From Thecaphora thlaspeos (lineage: Eukaryota > Basidiomycota > Ustilaginomycetes > Urocystidales > Glomosporiaceae): a stretch of 64,000 bases of DNA. This document shows positions 19,741-32,135 of this stretch, piece by piece (the stretch's first letter is position 1; every line of letters starts with the position of its first letter). Below the pieces are notes generated by a model that saw nothing but the letters and a program-made list of their open reading frames with translations, ran no database searches and was not told the origin of the DNA. A program made the position numbers and the translations under genes. Where the stretch lies: positions 1 to 64,000 of the forward strand of contig UWYS01000001.1 of assembly GCA_900291925.1 (NCBI GenBank), read 5' to 3'.

Positions 19741-21762
19741 TCACGACGACGACCCCTCCCCCATGCTCCGCCTGAACGGATTCTTGGGGTTCAGCGTCCT
19801 CGTACCGGCCCCGATACGCGAGAAGCCCGAGGTGGGCGGGCTGCTGTACGGCGTCGAGTGGCCCGAGCCGTTGCTAAACGTCGACACCTGGACATCGTGC
19901 TTGTCCAGGCTTTGCCGCGCCGAAGACGTGTTCCTCCGCATTTCCTCGGCCTCGTCCAGCGCAGAGCTCAGACCGATCACGGGCTGGAGAACGGGGACCG
20001 GCTCCGGCGTAGGCAGGGTGTTCCGCACCGCCCGACGGGGCGACGATATCAGTGTCGAGTTCAGCGGCGACAAGCGCGGCGATGGCGAGGCAGATCTTCC
20101 GGCGGCCGATGTCGAGCCCGTCGCAGCGGCGGTGGTGACGGTGCACGAGGTCCGCAGACCCACGGCGGGAGGAGGCGCGGCTCCCTCGATCAACTCGCTC
20201 AGGTCGGCCATCGTCGTGGCAGATAGGCCGTAGTCGGCTGATGGAACCGGGACTTGCCGTGGAGACGAAGACGCTACCGGCGGAGAGCCGGCGGCGGCAG
20301 AAGAGAGCGGCGCCGATGGCTGAGAGGCGCGGCAGCTAGATGCTTGCACCTGCGACTGCGAGAAGGAGGACGACGCTGGAGAGCTCGATGCCCCCGCAGC
20401 CGTTGAACCTGTTGAAGGACCGGAAGAACGAGGCGAGGGTTCGAGGTGTGGGGTCGCCTCCGCGCTTTTCTGCGCCGCCGCGGTCGGTGCCGCCACCGCC
20501 GCCTTCGCTGGCGATCTCGAAGAGGCGGTGGCCGTAGCTGGCGGCGAGGGCGGGCTCCGCTGCTTCTTAGCCGCCTCGGCCTCTCGCTTTTGCTGCTCCT
20601 CGTGGTCGACGAGACTGAGCCGCATGGCCTCCATCAGCATCATCTCCTCCGTTTCTTCTCCGCTCGCCAGCCTCATCAGCCTCGCCAGATCTGTGTTGGG
20701 CCCTTCGCTGCGGCTGCCGCGACCTCGCCTTCGACTGCTACCAGTAATTCCTCCCGCGCCGCCGCCGCCGCCGCCATCGCCGCTAGCCCAGCCGGGCCGC
20801 TCCTGGAGGATGATGCTGCCGCCGGGGCCGTTCATGTTGATTCGGCCGTCCTCGGCGGCTGCGGCGAGATCGGCGCCGGCGCGCGAAGACGAGATGCCGA
20901 TCGGGATCAGCCGGTCGCCCACCTGGCGCATGATGACGCGCCGGTTAGCCCGCCGCGCGATCGTGGCCTCGGCCTGTGCCAACTTGACGTGCCAGTCCGG
21001 CCGAACCTGGTCGACGGTGATGACGTCCGGATCGTCGACGGCAAGCACCTTTTTCTTGCCCGACCCCTTGTTGCCCGCGGCGCCACCGGTCCCGATTGCG
21101 CGCTCGGCAAAGTTGGCGGTATGGCTCGCATCGTCGAGCGACTCCGGGCCAGAGCCGGAGTTCGCGCTGCTGGGTCCGGCCTTGGAGACAGCTGCAGTCG
21201 CCGCCTTTTGCGCCTCGATCGCGCTGGGCGAGGTGTAGGTGACGCCAAAGGCCGGCTCGACGCAAAAGGGGCAGGAGCGCGCCTCGGACGAAGGCGGGTT
21301 AGCGTGGTTGGGGTCGGCGCGCTTCATCTGGACGAAGCACTCGGTGCAGATGGGCTGGTGGCAGCAGCGCGAAAAGTTGAGCGGCGACGGGTAATAGAGG
21401 AAGCAGATGGGGCACTCGCTGTTGTAGGGCTCATTCTCGTAGGTCTCCTCATCATCGGAGCCCTTGCAGAAGGGCGCGAGGCGCCGCTCGACGACAGCCT
21501 GCCGGACGACATGCTGATCGTAGTCTTGCGGGCCCGTGTAGACGCCCTGCGGGACCAGCCCGCCGCGGTCGACCTGAACGTCGTCCGCAAGGTGGGGCGG
21601 CAGCGGTGGCGGAGGCGAGGGCGTCCGCCGGCCAGCGGCCGAGGCAGCGGCTAGGCCGGTGAAGGACGACGAGGAGGCGAGGTTAGAGCCGTGATACTGG
21701 CCCGACGACGGGCGTCCATGGCCTGCTGGTGAGCCGTGCTCCTTTGCGATCTGCTGGCCCAT
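19741..21762 (-). CDS. SIP5: SIP5-like RING-type zinc-binding protein
   Basis: Homologue of the fungal SIP5 proteins, identified in yeast as Snf1-interacting. Single exon of 673 residues starting MGQQIAKEHG. The diagnostic block is ECPICFLYYPSPLNFSRCC followed by HQPICTECFVQMKR (about residues 115-147). It ends in CPFCVEPAFGVTY, a compact C4-type RING-like zinc site typical of the family. VRQAVVERRLAPFCKGSDDE before it is also family-like. Further on, WHVKLAQAEATIARRANRR is the other conserved piece, and ARLMRLASGEETEEMMLMEA with LSLVDHEEQQKREAEAAKKQ forms a helical/coiled-coil region. The C-terminal 270 residues are Ser/Ala/Pro-rich and probably disordered. It is divergent from CDC42 across a 5.2-kb gap. 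Confidence 0.85.
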   Translation of the reverse strand: MGQQIAKEHGSPAGHGRPSSGQYHGSNLASSSSFTGLAAASAAGRRTPSPPPPLPPHLADDVQVDRGGLVPQGVYTGPQDYDQHVVRQAVVERRLAPFCKGSDDEETYENEPYNSECPICFLYYPSPLNFSRCCHQPICTECFVQMKRADPNHANPPSSEARSCPFCVEPAFGVTYTSPSAIEAQKAATAAVSKAGPSSANSGSGPESLDDASHTANFAERAIGTGGAAGNKGSGKKKVLAVDDPDVITVDQVRPDWHVKLAQAEATIARRANRRVIMRQVGDRLIPIGISSSRAGADLAAAAEDGRINMNGPGGSIILQERPGWASGDGGGGGGAGGITGSSRRRGRGSRSEGPNTDLARLMRLASGEETEEMMLMEAMRLSLVDHEEQQKREAEAAKKQRSPPSPPATATASSRSPAKAAVAAPTAAAQKSAEATPHLEPSPRSSGPSTGSTAAGASSSPASSSFSQSQVQASSCRASQPSAPLSSAAAGSPPVASSSPRQVPVPSADYGLSATTMADLSELIEGAAPPPAVGLRTSCTVTTAAATGSTSAAGRSASPSPRLSPLNSTLISSPRRAVRNTLPTPEPVPVLQPVIGLSSALDEAEEMRRNTSSARQSLDKHDVQVSTFSNGSGHSTPYSSPPTSGFSRIGAGTRTLNPKNPFRRSMGEGSSS

Positions 21763-22679
21763 CGTCGCGACCCGCTGCCACGAGCTTATCGGGCGAAGCC
21801 TCTCTTCTAGGCGGACAGCGAGGAAGGCAGAGGGAGGGCTACCAGAACCGGAGGGATAGGCGTGGATGCAAGAGAGACCCAGGGAAGGAAGGGGATCGCC
21901 TGGTCTGAGCTGATCTGCCTTCCCGGTCGACGAACAGATGGAAGCAACGCTGGTGCTGCTGCTGAAGGCGGGCCGGCGGTCGTTGTCGAACGCTGAACGG
22001 TCGGCCGGCGGTGGTTGGCGCTAGTGGACCTATTGAGTAGCGTCGTCGTCGCCCTCAAGCCCGACGTGAGCAGCGAAGGGTGAGCGGACTGCGCTGCGGT
22101 GAGAAGGCAGGTCGCAGGGACGGCTGATGTGCCGGGCTGCTTGTGTTTTGCTTGCGGTGCGCTGGTCGATGAGGTGCCTGGGCCTGTCGAGGCGTAATGC
22201 TGGAGAGCGAGCGCAAGGGATGGCTTTTGGTCGTGTCGTTTGTGCGATAAGGGCTGCCAGGGAAGGTGGCGCGGCGACGGCGATGGCGATGACAATGAGG
22301 CAGCAGGTAGGAAGGCAGGATGGCAGGGAGGGAGAGAGAAGGAACCGGGTCGGATGACTGGCCGGCGGCAGGCAGGTGGGTCGTCGGAATGGGCTAGCCG
22401 TGATGGCCTAGCGAGGAAGGCAGGGAATGGGAAAAAATGGCCGAGACGGGGCGAGGTGGTGGTGGTGCCGATGGTGGTGGGTCGAGGAGGCAGGCGGCTT
22501 GGTTAGGATCTGAAAAGGGCATGCACGCAGGCAGGCAGGAAGGTGGGCAGGGAGAAAGGAAAGGCACTGTTCAACCCTGGCGACTGTGACTGGCGGCCAA
22601 CAGGCTGAAAGCGGAGTTAACCCTCGCTCGCCTGCGCTCGCCTGGCTCAGCGGCATTCCCGAGAGCGCCACCTCAGACC

Positions 22680-22728
<49 letters not shown>

Positions 22729-25700
22729 GTCCGCCGCCCCTTTTTTCCTGGCTGGCCGCTCGTTCGGGATGGTGCGGTGGTCGCGGAGAGCCGGTGGCTC
22801 GCATCGGCACAGCCATTCCAGCTATGTAACGGAGGGCCCGACCGCCGTAGTTTCGCCTGATGATACGTATCGGTCCCGCCACCCGCCCACGCCGGCAACG
22901 GCGCGCACAACCACACAAGGTAGGGCGTACAGCGGCCGGCAGCATCGGCCCCCTTTGTTGACCTCGGGCGACTCGACGGCAGGCAGGACGGGCCGAACGC
23001 AACGACGGGAGCCAGCGAGGCATCGAAGCAGCGTCCTGCTGCGCTCGCTCCTTCGCTCTCGCTCCAGCTCGAACCCGTATGTGTTTGTGTTGTACCGCCC
23101 CGCGGCTGCCGGGGCGGCAGATGAGATCCGACGGTCCCACTCAAGGCTCTCTGTAATTGACCTGGGATCGGCCGCTTGGAGAAAACAGGGTCCAGCTCCA
23201 TCGAACATGCCACAGGCAGAAGACGGTGTAGAGACAACAGACGACGCGGGCACCCGACCCTGACTCTGTGTCCCTCTATGACCCAAAGTTTCTCGATTTC
23301 TTGTCCCTGTCCTTCTGCCAAGTGACATAACTAAGGCAGAGTCGGACGGTGTCGTCCGCGTTCGCAAAGCCAGAGAAGTCGCTGCCATCATTGTCATCCC
23401 GTTGGCTGTGTAGCTTGATCTTGCTTTGCTCTCGACCAGGATTTCGTGGTCCTTAACTCAGACACATCGTCGGAGTCAGACCTTTGGCTTCTGTTCGCTC
23501 CGTGTCCGGCCTCAACCTCTCTTCCCATAGAATCTGCCGACCCGCCCGCTCCGCATCTCGTTGTTACGGACCTTCTTTCGATATCGTACCGGACCATTTG
23601 CAAGGTCGATATCTGCTCAAGATCAGCCTACTCCATCATCCAAGCACGCCCTGGCAGTGGATTACACATACAAGAATCCACCTGAGCCAGGACGACGGCA
23701 GTTGCAGGGTTTGCACCACCTCTGCAGGCGCTGCCTACGGCTCAAGCGTGAGTACGTCTCGGATCCGGTATCGCAAAGGAGAAGCGGTAGAAGTGGAGAG
23801 AGCGCCTCACGTCTCTGATCACGTCCACTCCACATCCTTATGCTCCATCAACAACCATCACTGCCGCCTCTGTCCCAACTGCGCAACCCACGCTATCGTC
23901 ACAGTCTTGTACAACATCCCACGCCATCAGCGCGCCAACTACAGCAACTACTGGAGCTCGTCCAGCCGAATCGATGGCCCGGCTTGGCCGCTACCCTTTT
24001 CGCTCTCCGCCTCGCACTCCTGCCCGCTCTCCTGCTCGCTCAGGGCTGTCTACATCGGCCCGAGAAAGGCGCCGCCGACGCCAACGCCTCTTGGCTCTGA
24101 TTTTGGCGGCACATACGATCAACCTGCAAGCCTACATATTATTATACACTAGCCGCCGTGACTGCGATCGCTCAGACGAATAGGAGCTGGACTGGAGAAA
24201 TACGCAAGAAAGGTCTTTAGATGGGGCGCTCCCAGCTACGAAAGGGACAGGAGGGCCAAAGAGCCCACCGACACCGTTGCTCTTACATCCACAGCACATT
24301 TAAGGTTTCTCAGAATCTTAAAGGTCTGCGATCTCGAGGCTCTCTTCTTGTCACGCATGGTCTTGCCAGCGCCACCACTGGGCAGAGAGTAAAACGTAGC
24401 GATCCCGATGGCTAGCTGAGGACAGACTGACAACCTCGCCCGTCGCTCGCAGCCAACTGTCACTGGAGGCGTTCGACGCAAACGTACAGAGAGCCGAGCC
24501 GTTCCTGCCTCGAGGTGATCCTGCCGGCGACTCGCCTTCGCCCTTCTATCCCCCTTCTTTGGGTCGACGGGAAAGCGTTTTTAATTCACATTTTTTAGCT
24601 CCTGCCGGAAACACCCGGTCGTGTGAAGGAAAAGGAAGAGATAGAAAGGAGGGATGGCCCCTCGTTGGTAGGGCGAGGAGAGGGTGGGTTGTCCCAAGGG
24701 GGAGAGCCGAGGTGCCGGACGAGGCGAAGGTGTGGGGCAAAAGGCAGCTAGCCGCGCCCGATGAAGAGCTCGTGGCTAAGCAAAGAGCGAGGAAATCGGC
24801 AGCCATCATATAATTCGGTCCCGGTGCGAAGGCGAGCCGGGCTTGGATGTTGGATTTCAGGGGCTCGGGCGTCTCGTTTTGATCCTGACTCACGCGACCG
24901 AGTTGTGAGCCACACCTGCTGGCCGGCCGCCCTTTGTTCGCACGCAAGCAAGCCCAACGACACACCGAGCAAGGAGAGACACATATATACGGCTCGGGCG
25001 GTCCGCTGTCCGCGCCAGAGAGCGGAGTCAGACCTGGTGATGTCCCAGCCGTGACGATACAGGTGCTCGTGCGGCGCTGATGAAGACAGCTCGAGATTGA
25101 GTTTCAAAAGAGGAGCAGATGGCGTGGAAGCGGGTGCGACGGCGGTGCGGGGCATAGACGATAGGAGATTTCAGGCGAGAGGGCGAGAGAGGGAGGCCCA
25201 AGAGGGGTGCGAGGCAGCGCAGCTTGCTCGCGGGCTGTGTTTCGCCCTCCCATCATCACAAGGCCCACACCAAGCCAAAGGGAAAAGGGAAAAAGGGGAG
25301 AAACGAAGGGACGACCAGGCAGCCCCCGCTCCGAGGGGCGCGCGAGAGGGGCGCGCGAGAGTGGGGAGAGAGAGAGAGGCCGGGAGAGGCGAGCAAGCGG
25401 GTCTCGTTTGCTGCTGCAGCTCACCGCCTCCCGCCGCCGCGCCCGCCCGCCCACACACAACGCACGCACAGGCAAGCAGGCAAGCAGGCAGAAAGGGCGT
25501 GGACCGAGCCGCCGAGACCACCACCTCTACCACCACCTCGACCAACACACACACACGCACACCCACCCACCATCCAACCTCCCGAACAATCACAAAGTCA
25601 GCCAGATATCCACCTCTACTGTTCGCAGAGAGATCGCTCCCTCGTCATCGGCCACAGCCCCTTTTTCTCTCTTCTGGTGACGACAACGACGACCACACCC

Positions 25701-27017
25701 ATCGAGCACCACCCACACCACCCCTTGGATTTCTCTGCCCCTCTCTTTTTGTCCCGGACGACGTCGGCTCGCACGGGCCCCACTTCGCTCCTGGATCCCA
25801 CTCACCGCCTTTCCCGCTTGCTCGTCTACGTCGCCCAACGCCGACGGCTCTTGCTGCTCCCGCCGCCCGCAACCTAGGCCCTATCCGCAACACCGAGACA
25901 CTCGCCCCCACAGCCCTCTCCCCCTATCACCACCTCGACCCAAACACGACGCCAGTCCCTTGCGTCTTGACACATCATCATCTTCCGTCACCTCCTTCCG
26001 CCTTTTTGTTTACCGCGCCGCCCGCACAATAACAGTATCCGCTCTCCTTTTCCCTCCGTCCGCCACCTCTTCCCGATACCTCCCTCTTGATCACCCAACC
26101 GGACTCTGCTTTCAACCTTAAACCCATCCCTAACCCTTCCTCAACGCAAGCCATCTCCTCCTCCTCCTGTTCCAACCTTGCCTTCGACCTCTCTGCACCT
26201 TTTCGAACGAGCGACCAGACACACCGGCCCACCATCTAGACGACCTTGACACCCGACCAACCCTACCCTTGCCGCTTGCCTCTACGCAGGACGTGGAATC
26301 GCCTCAGTCTCGCCGCCTATCGTTGCCTTCTTTCTTAAGTTCCCTCCGTCGTCAGCACCTCGACATCGACCTCGGTCCGACATCTCATCTTGGTGCTACT
26401 GTCCCCCTCTCATCCGTGCGCTACACCCAAGGTAAGGATCAGATTGTCGAGGGCAATGGTGGCAGGCGGTCTTGGTCTTGCGAACACGTCCTGGACGATC
26501 CGACGATGCCATGGCACGAGCTATACATGACAACTTAAATCGTGGAAGTTTGGTATCATCAACGGAAAGACGGCCTTGGGCTGTCGGTGTGGGACGACTG
26601 TGCGTCGACCGCGGCGACGTCGCTCTGGGGTCTCAACCCTTGACGTCTCGCTTCAAACATCGGGCTGCGTGCGGGAACATTGCAGGAGACGTCGATAGAG
26701 CAGCTCGCAGATGAAGTTGTCGTCCTCTCGCAACGGAGGACGGGAACGTCCAAGAGCTGAGTTGCGACTGGCAAGCACTGATGGATCGGGAAATCTTCCC
26801 GTTCTTCGCTCCGTCCTCGACCTGTTCGATCCTTCATGCCCTGAGATTCGATTTGTCCATGGACAACGATGCTAATTCCTCTTTCGCCGATGTCCACGCC
26901 CCCTTTCTGTTCTGCTTTACATCACCATGGCCCCGCAGCACCGTCTAAAGCAGCACTAGCACCAGCAGCCGCAAGGACAAGAGACTTCAGACCCCTTTCA
27001 TCACTAGCCCTTTCAGA
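21763..27017. other. 5.2-kb region without a confident gene, between SIP5 and CDC42
   Basis: This is the largest gap in the window. Both flanking genes face outward, so it must hold both promoters. The half next to CDC42 (about 25400-26900) is pyrimidine-rich with few ATGs and looks like promoter plus long 5' leader, perhaps with a leader intron (a GTAAGG at about 26433). Around 23440-24180 all three plus frames contain protein-like stretches (for example FDIVPDHLQGRYLLKISLLH) and a good donor GTGAGT at 23748. No frame has an ATG with a recognisable domain. On the minus strand, a Met at 24984 opens a leader-like stretch (MCLSLLGVSLGLLAC) ending at a GTGAGT. None of these is strong enough to call as a gene. 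Confidence 0.5.
22683..22724 (+). repeat. (CT)21 microsatellite
   Basis: A perfect CT dinucleotide run of about 21 units, followed by gcctgtccgcc and a T6 tract, in the SIP5-CDC42 intergenic region. Confidence 0.95.
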
Positions 27018-28351
<1,334 letters not shown>

Positions 28352-29549
28352 CGCGACAGCCCACTGACGGCTTTCGATGCGGACTAGCGCAGCGATGCGC
28401 TTGCGAAGGAGCGAGTAGAAGCGGACTGATGGTACACGAACGAGTCGTGGCCCGCGCAAGAGACCTCAAGTGGCGGTCTGGCTGGTATGTAGCCCCGAGT
28501 CTGACTTGGTCGGCACCTGGTTACCTCAGTGCCGCCACCACTGTCGTGATGCGGAAGGGCAGGTTTTGGGAGGCGTTGGCAAGGGCGGCTGAAAGAAAGA
28601 CGACGAGGTCCTGCGGGCCCAGGGATCTCGACAGACCTTCGATGAGAGTCGGGGCGGCGCGGCGCGGCCCGTCCAGTGTCCCAGGAGCAGCTCCCGATGC
28701 ATGGCCGACTGCCGCGGCAAGGGTCGGGTCGGGTCGGGTCGGGTCGACTGTGCCACTTTGTGACCGTCGCCACTTTGTTCCGTCTATGCCCTCTTCCTCA
28801 TCGCGCAGGGGGATCGACGTGGGCGGGCGTCGGTAAGATACGCCATGTTGTTGCCCGCCTCTTTGTCCCCTCGCCACGCGCTTCTCTTGTTGCCCTGTCC
28901 TTGGCTTCTCTGTTCTCTGCCACCTGCCCTTTGTTCTGTCGTTGTTGCGTTCTCTTGTCGTCTTTTCTTCTTCTCGTTACTTGACTATGGTTTTCTTTTG
29001 TTTCAGTGGTCGACTGCGCTTCGCTTTTTGCCTGGTTTGTTTTCCTTGTTCCTCTTTGTCCTGTGAAGTATTGAAGACGACGACGACGACGGCCGACTCG
29101 ACTGGTATCCACTCTGACGATAATGCGACGTTGGTGAGTGCGTGCGATTGGCCCAGGGCGTGGGAGCGCACGAAAGGAGCGTGCGGGGGAAGCGTGCGGA
29201 GGAAGAGGGGAGGCGGTGCGGCGTGCGTATCTGGTCGGAGCAGAGTGGACCGACGGGGCTTTAGGGTCGATGGTGGCCGGCGGTCACTACCAGCCGCTGA
29301 AGCCTGTCAAGTCGCCTCAGGTCGCCGGCAGCAACGGCGCACAGGGCATGCGCCTTATTAGCAGCCTTCGCGCCTACACCCCGCTCCTGTCCTCGTCTCC
29401 CTCTACCCCATCCCCTCGCCATCCCCTCGTCATCCCTTTCCCACTCCCTCGCCACTCTCTGCCCCTTTCCATATCCCCGAATCAGCCACGGATTCGACCC
29501 TCCTAGCCCGTCACCGCCGCCGCAGCATCCTCGCTGCCCTTTGACAGCG
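28352..29549. other. Intergenic, 1.2 kb, with GGGTC pentamer repeat
   Basis: 3' flank of CDC42 and promoter of the S28 peptidase gene. It contains five tandem GGGTC units at 28721-28745 and a pyrimidine-rich leader at 29390-29475. A poly-pyrimidine/T-rich stretch occupies 28860-29060. No coding region is supported. Confidence 0.55.
28721..28745 (+). repeat. (GGGTC)5 pentanucleotide repeat
   Basis: Five consecutive GGGTC units. Four or more G-triplets spaced by two bases are compatible with a G-quadruplex on the plus strand. Confidence 0.9.
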
Positions 29550-31868
29550 ATGCTCGCCCGCGCCGCCAAGCCATCGCCGCTCCTGGCACTGGGCTGCTTC
29601 CTCGCCCTCGCACTCTCTCTTTCCATCGCCAGCACCGTTCGTGCCTCACCCTCGGTCCAGCGATCCTTCATCGTCAACGAACAGCCAGCTCTCGAGACCA
29701 CCGCTTCACACGATGCCCACCTCGCACGTCTGCTGAGTGACGACGACATCGCAGTTGAGTACCCTGTCGATGCCCAGCGTCTCTCGCGCCTTACGCCACG
29801 CATCATGCCTGGATACTACCACCGCCTCGCCTGCAAGCACCAGCGACAGGCGGACGCAGAGCGCCAACGAAAGCACCGGCTGCACCAGCACTCGCCTGAA
29901 TCGTCGTCCACCTGGCTGACGCGCCTCACGGACAAGATCAAGGGACAAGGCAACAGAGGCCACAAGCATGAGCACAACATCTACCAGCCAGCCTATCTCA
30001 CTCAGCCGCTCGATCACTTTGACGCGTCCACCAATGCGACGTTCCAGCAAAAGTTCTACTACTCACTCCGCCACTACCGTCCCGCCAGCGCGCGCAAAGC
30101 GGGCGAGGCGGTCCCCGTCTTCATCCTCGACAGCGGCGAAGCAGCGCTCGAGGCGCGCCTCCCCTTTCTCGAGAGCGGCATCATCGATCTCCTTTCCAGC
30201 GAGATGGGCGGCATCGGCATCATCCTCGAACATCGCTATTACGGGACCTCGACGCCCAACCGCACGCATCTTGGACCGGGCGACGAGTGGGGGACCGACG
30301 AACTCCGCTGGCTCACCAACAGACAGGCGCTTGAGGATAGCGCAGAGTTCATTCGACGCCTCCACATCGATGGAACCGAAAACGGCGAGAAGCGCAAGGT
30401 CATCTACTACGGCGGCAGCTACCCCGGCTCGAGGTCGGCCCACATGCGTCTCCTCTACCCGGACCTAGTGCACGGTGCGATTGCCAGCTCGGCCGTCGTC
30501 GCGGCCATCGACCAGTTCCCAGAGTACTTTTACCCCATCGCGAGGGGGGCAGAGACGGCGTGTAGTCAAGCCATTCAGGCGGCCATCGCTGGCATCGATG
30601 CGATCCTAGCGCCCGACCCGTACGCCGGCTCGAAGCAGGAGGGCAGGAACGAGACAGAAACGAGGATGCTCCTCGACCTCTTTGGGCTCAAAGAGCTGAG
30701 CGAGCCGGCCGATCTCGCCAACCTGCTGACGATGCCGTTGGGCGCCTTTCAGAGGTGAGCTAGCCGATCCTCGATCTGCGTGCCCCTCACGAGGCATCTT
30801 ACTGACTGGCCCAGCATCCCCCTTTCCCTTCCCCTGCTCCCCCTCCTCTTCCGCCACCGCAGCCTCAACTGGGACTCGAATGTGACCTCGACAGAGTTTG
30901 GTGATCTCTGCCACGTCCTCACCCACTACGGCGTCAAGGGCTTCGATGCTTGCTCGCACTCGCAGCGTTCCGTTGCCTCTGGTCTCTCGGTTTCACGGGA
31001 AGTGCACGCCTACGCCAAGTTCATCCGATCCAACTACGTGCTACCTTGTCTCTCACGCGATCCTTCCTCTGGCGACGACGATAACGACGGTGGCAACCCG
31101 CAACTATCCCAGACCTCTCAGAGTCGTGCAGACGCGTGTTTCTCCTCTTCGGACCTGTCCTCTTTCATCCACGCCAAAAAGCTTTCGGCTGGAAAGGCAT
31201 GGACGTATCAATACTGTACCACTTGGGGGTACATCATGACGGCTCCCCCACCTGCAGCTGACTGGAAGGAGGGACAAGGTAGACCGAACCTCGGCGGTCC
31301 CAAATTGGTCTCGACGTTGTTGGACTATGACTTTGCACATGATATCTGCGTTCAAGGCTTTCCGAAGGGGGAGAAAAACCAAGTTCCCACCAGACCTAGA
31401 GTCGAAGAGGTGAATGACTTGGGTGGATTCGACATTGCGGTGGATAGGTTGGCCTTTGTCGACGGTCAATGTGAGTCGATGCTGGGACACCCTTCTCGTT
31501 GATTTCATCGTCTTGTTCTCGGATTTCGTTCTTTTTTCTCCTTTCTTTTCTGACATCATCCTCTTTCCCTCCCACCCCTCTCTCTCTCTCTCTCTCCCTC
31601 TCCCTCTCTCTCTCCCTCTCCCTCTCTCTCTGTGTCGTCGCGCCTTGGCACAGTCGATCCATGGCGACCGGCCACGGTGCATTCGGAAGAATTCGCTTAC
31701 GGTGGTGCTCGTTCCGATACGACGCTGAGACCGTTTCAGCTGATACCGCATTGTTGGCACCATTGCGACGAGAATGGTGTAAAGGATGTGAAGAAGGAAC
31801 CAGAGAGGATCAAGGAGGTGCATAGGAGGCAGAGTGGATATGTTAGGAAGTGGTTGGAGATGGAGTGA
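29550..31868 (+). CDS. Secreted serine carboxypeptidase, peptidase family S28
   Basis: Prolyl-type exo/endopeptidase of the lysosomal Pro-X carboxypeptidase/thymus-specific serine protease family, predicted secreted or vacuolar. Exons 29550-30754, 30863-31470 and 31654-31868 give 675 residues; phases 2 and 1 close. The start is the ATG at 29550, followed by a signal peptide (LLALGCFLALALSLSIA). The S28 core begins YLTQPLDHFDASTNATFQQK. EHRYYGTSTPN and LRWLTNRQALEDSAEFIRRL are family blocks. The nucleophile is Ser290 in YYGGSYPGSRSAHMR. Near the C-terminus, across intron 2, FVDGQFDPWRPATVH supplies the catalytic Asp, and LIPHCWHHCDENG is the candidate His region (family usually HC-x-D). TWGYIMTA is another conserved patch. 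N-glycosylation sequons occur (NAT, NRT, NET, NVT). Confidence 0.88.
31577..31632 (+). repeat. CT-rich microsatellite inside an intron
   Basis: Imperfect (CT)n with CCCT interruptions inside the second intron of the S28 peptidase gene. It ends about 20 bases before the acceptor TTGGCACAG, so it may serve as an unusually long polypyrimidine tract. Confidence 0.85.
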
Positions 31869-32135
31869 GACAGGGAAGGCAGAACGATGCGTAGACAAAG
31901 GCAGGTGTGGGAATGGACAGCGTCGTTGAGTGGAATGCCCGGATACACAACGTGTATATCCAGCGACGACGTTGCCAGTAAACGTAGTTTCAAGCTCGTA
32001 AATCCACGCCTCGTTCAGACGTTTGCGTCGTCACCGACGTGACAACAAGAGGCAAAGCGTATCTTACGTCGATCGCCATCTCCGCCAAGTCCAGTACATG
32101 CCCGTCCCATCGGTCAAGCATTCGACCTGTCCCGC

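Noticed and set aside
20446..21654. 402-codon plus-strand frame opposite SIP5
   Set aside because: Antisense shadow; the minus strand encodes the conserved Cys-rich SIP5 block.
22586..23263. Plus-strand frame containing a long Leu-Ser run
   Set aside because: The Leu-Ser run comes from the (CT)21 microsatellite. The remainder is Arg/Ser/Pro low complexity without similarity.
25097..26032. 311-codon plus-strand frame upstream of CDC42
   Set aside because: Composition is almost entirely His/Thr/Pro/Arg from pyrimidine-rich and CAC-rich DNA, with no domain. Better explained as promoter and leader.
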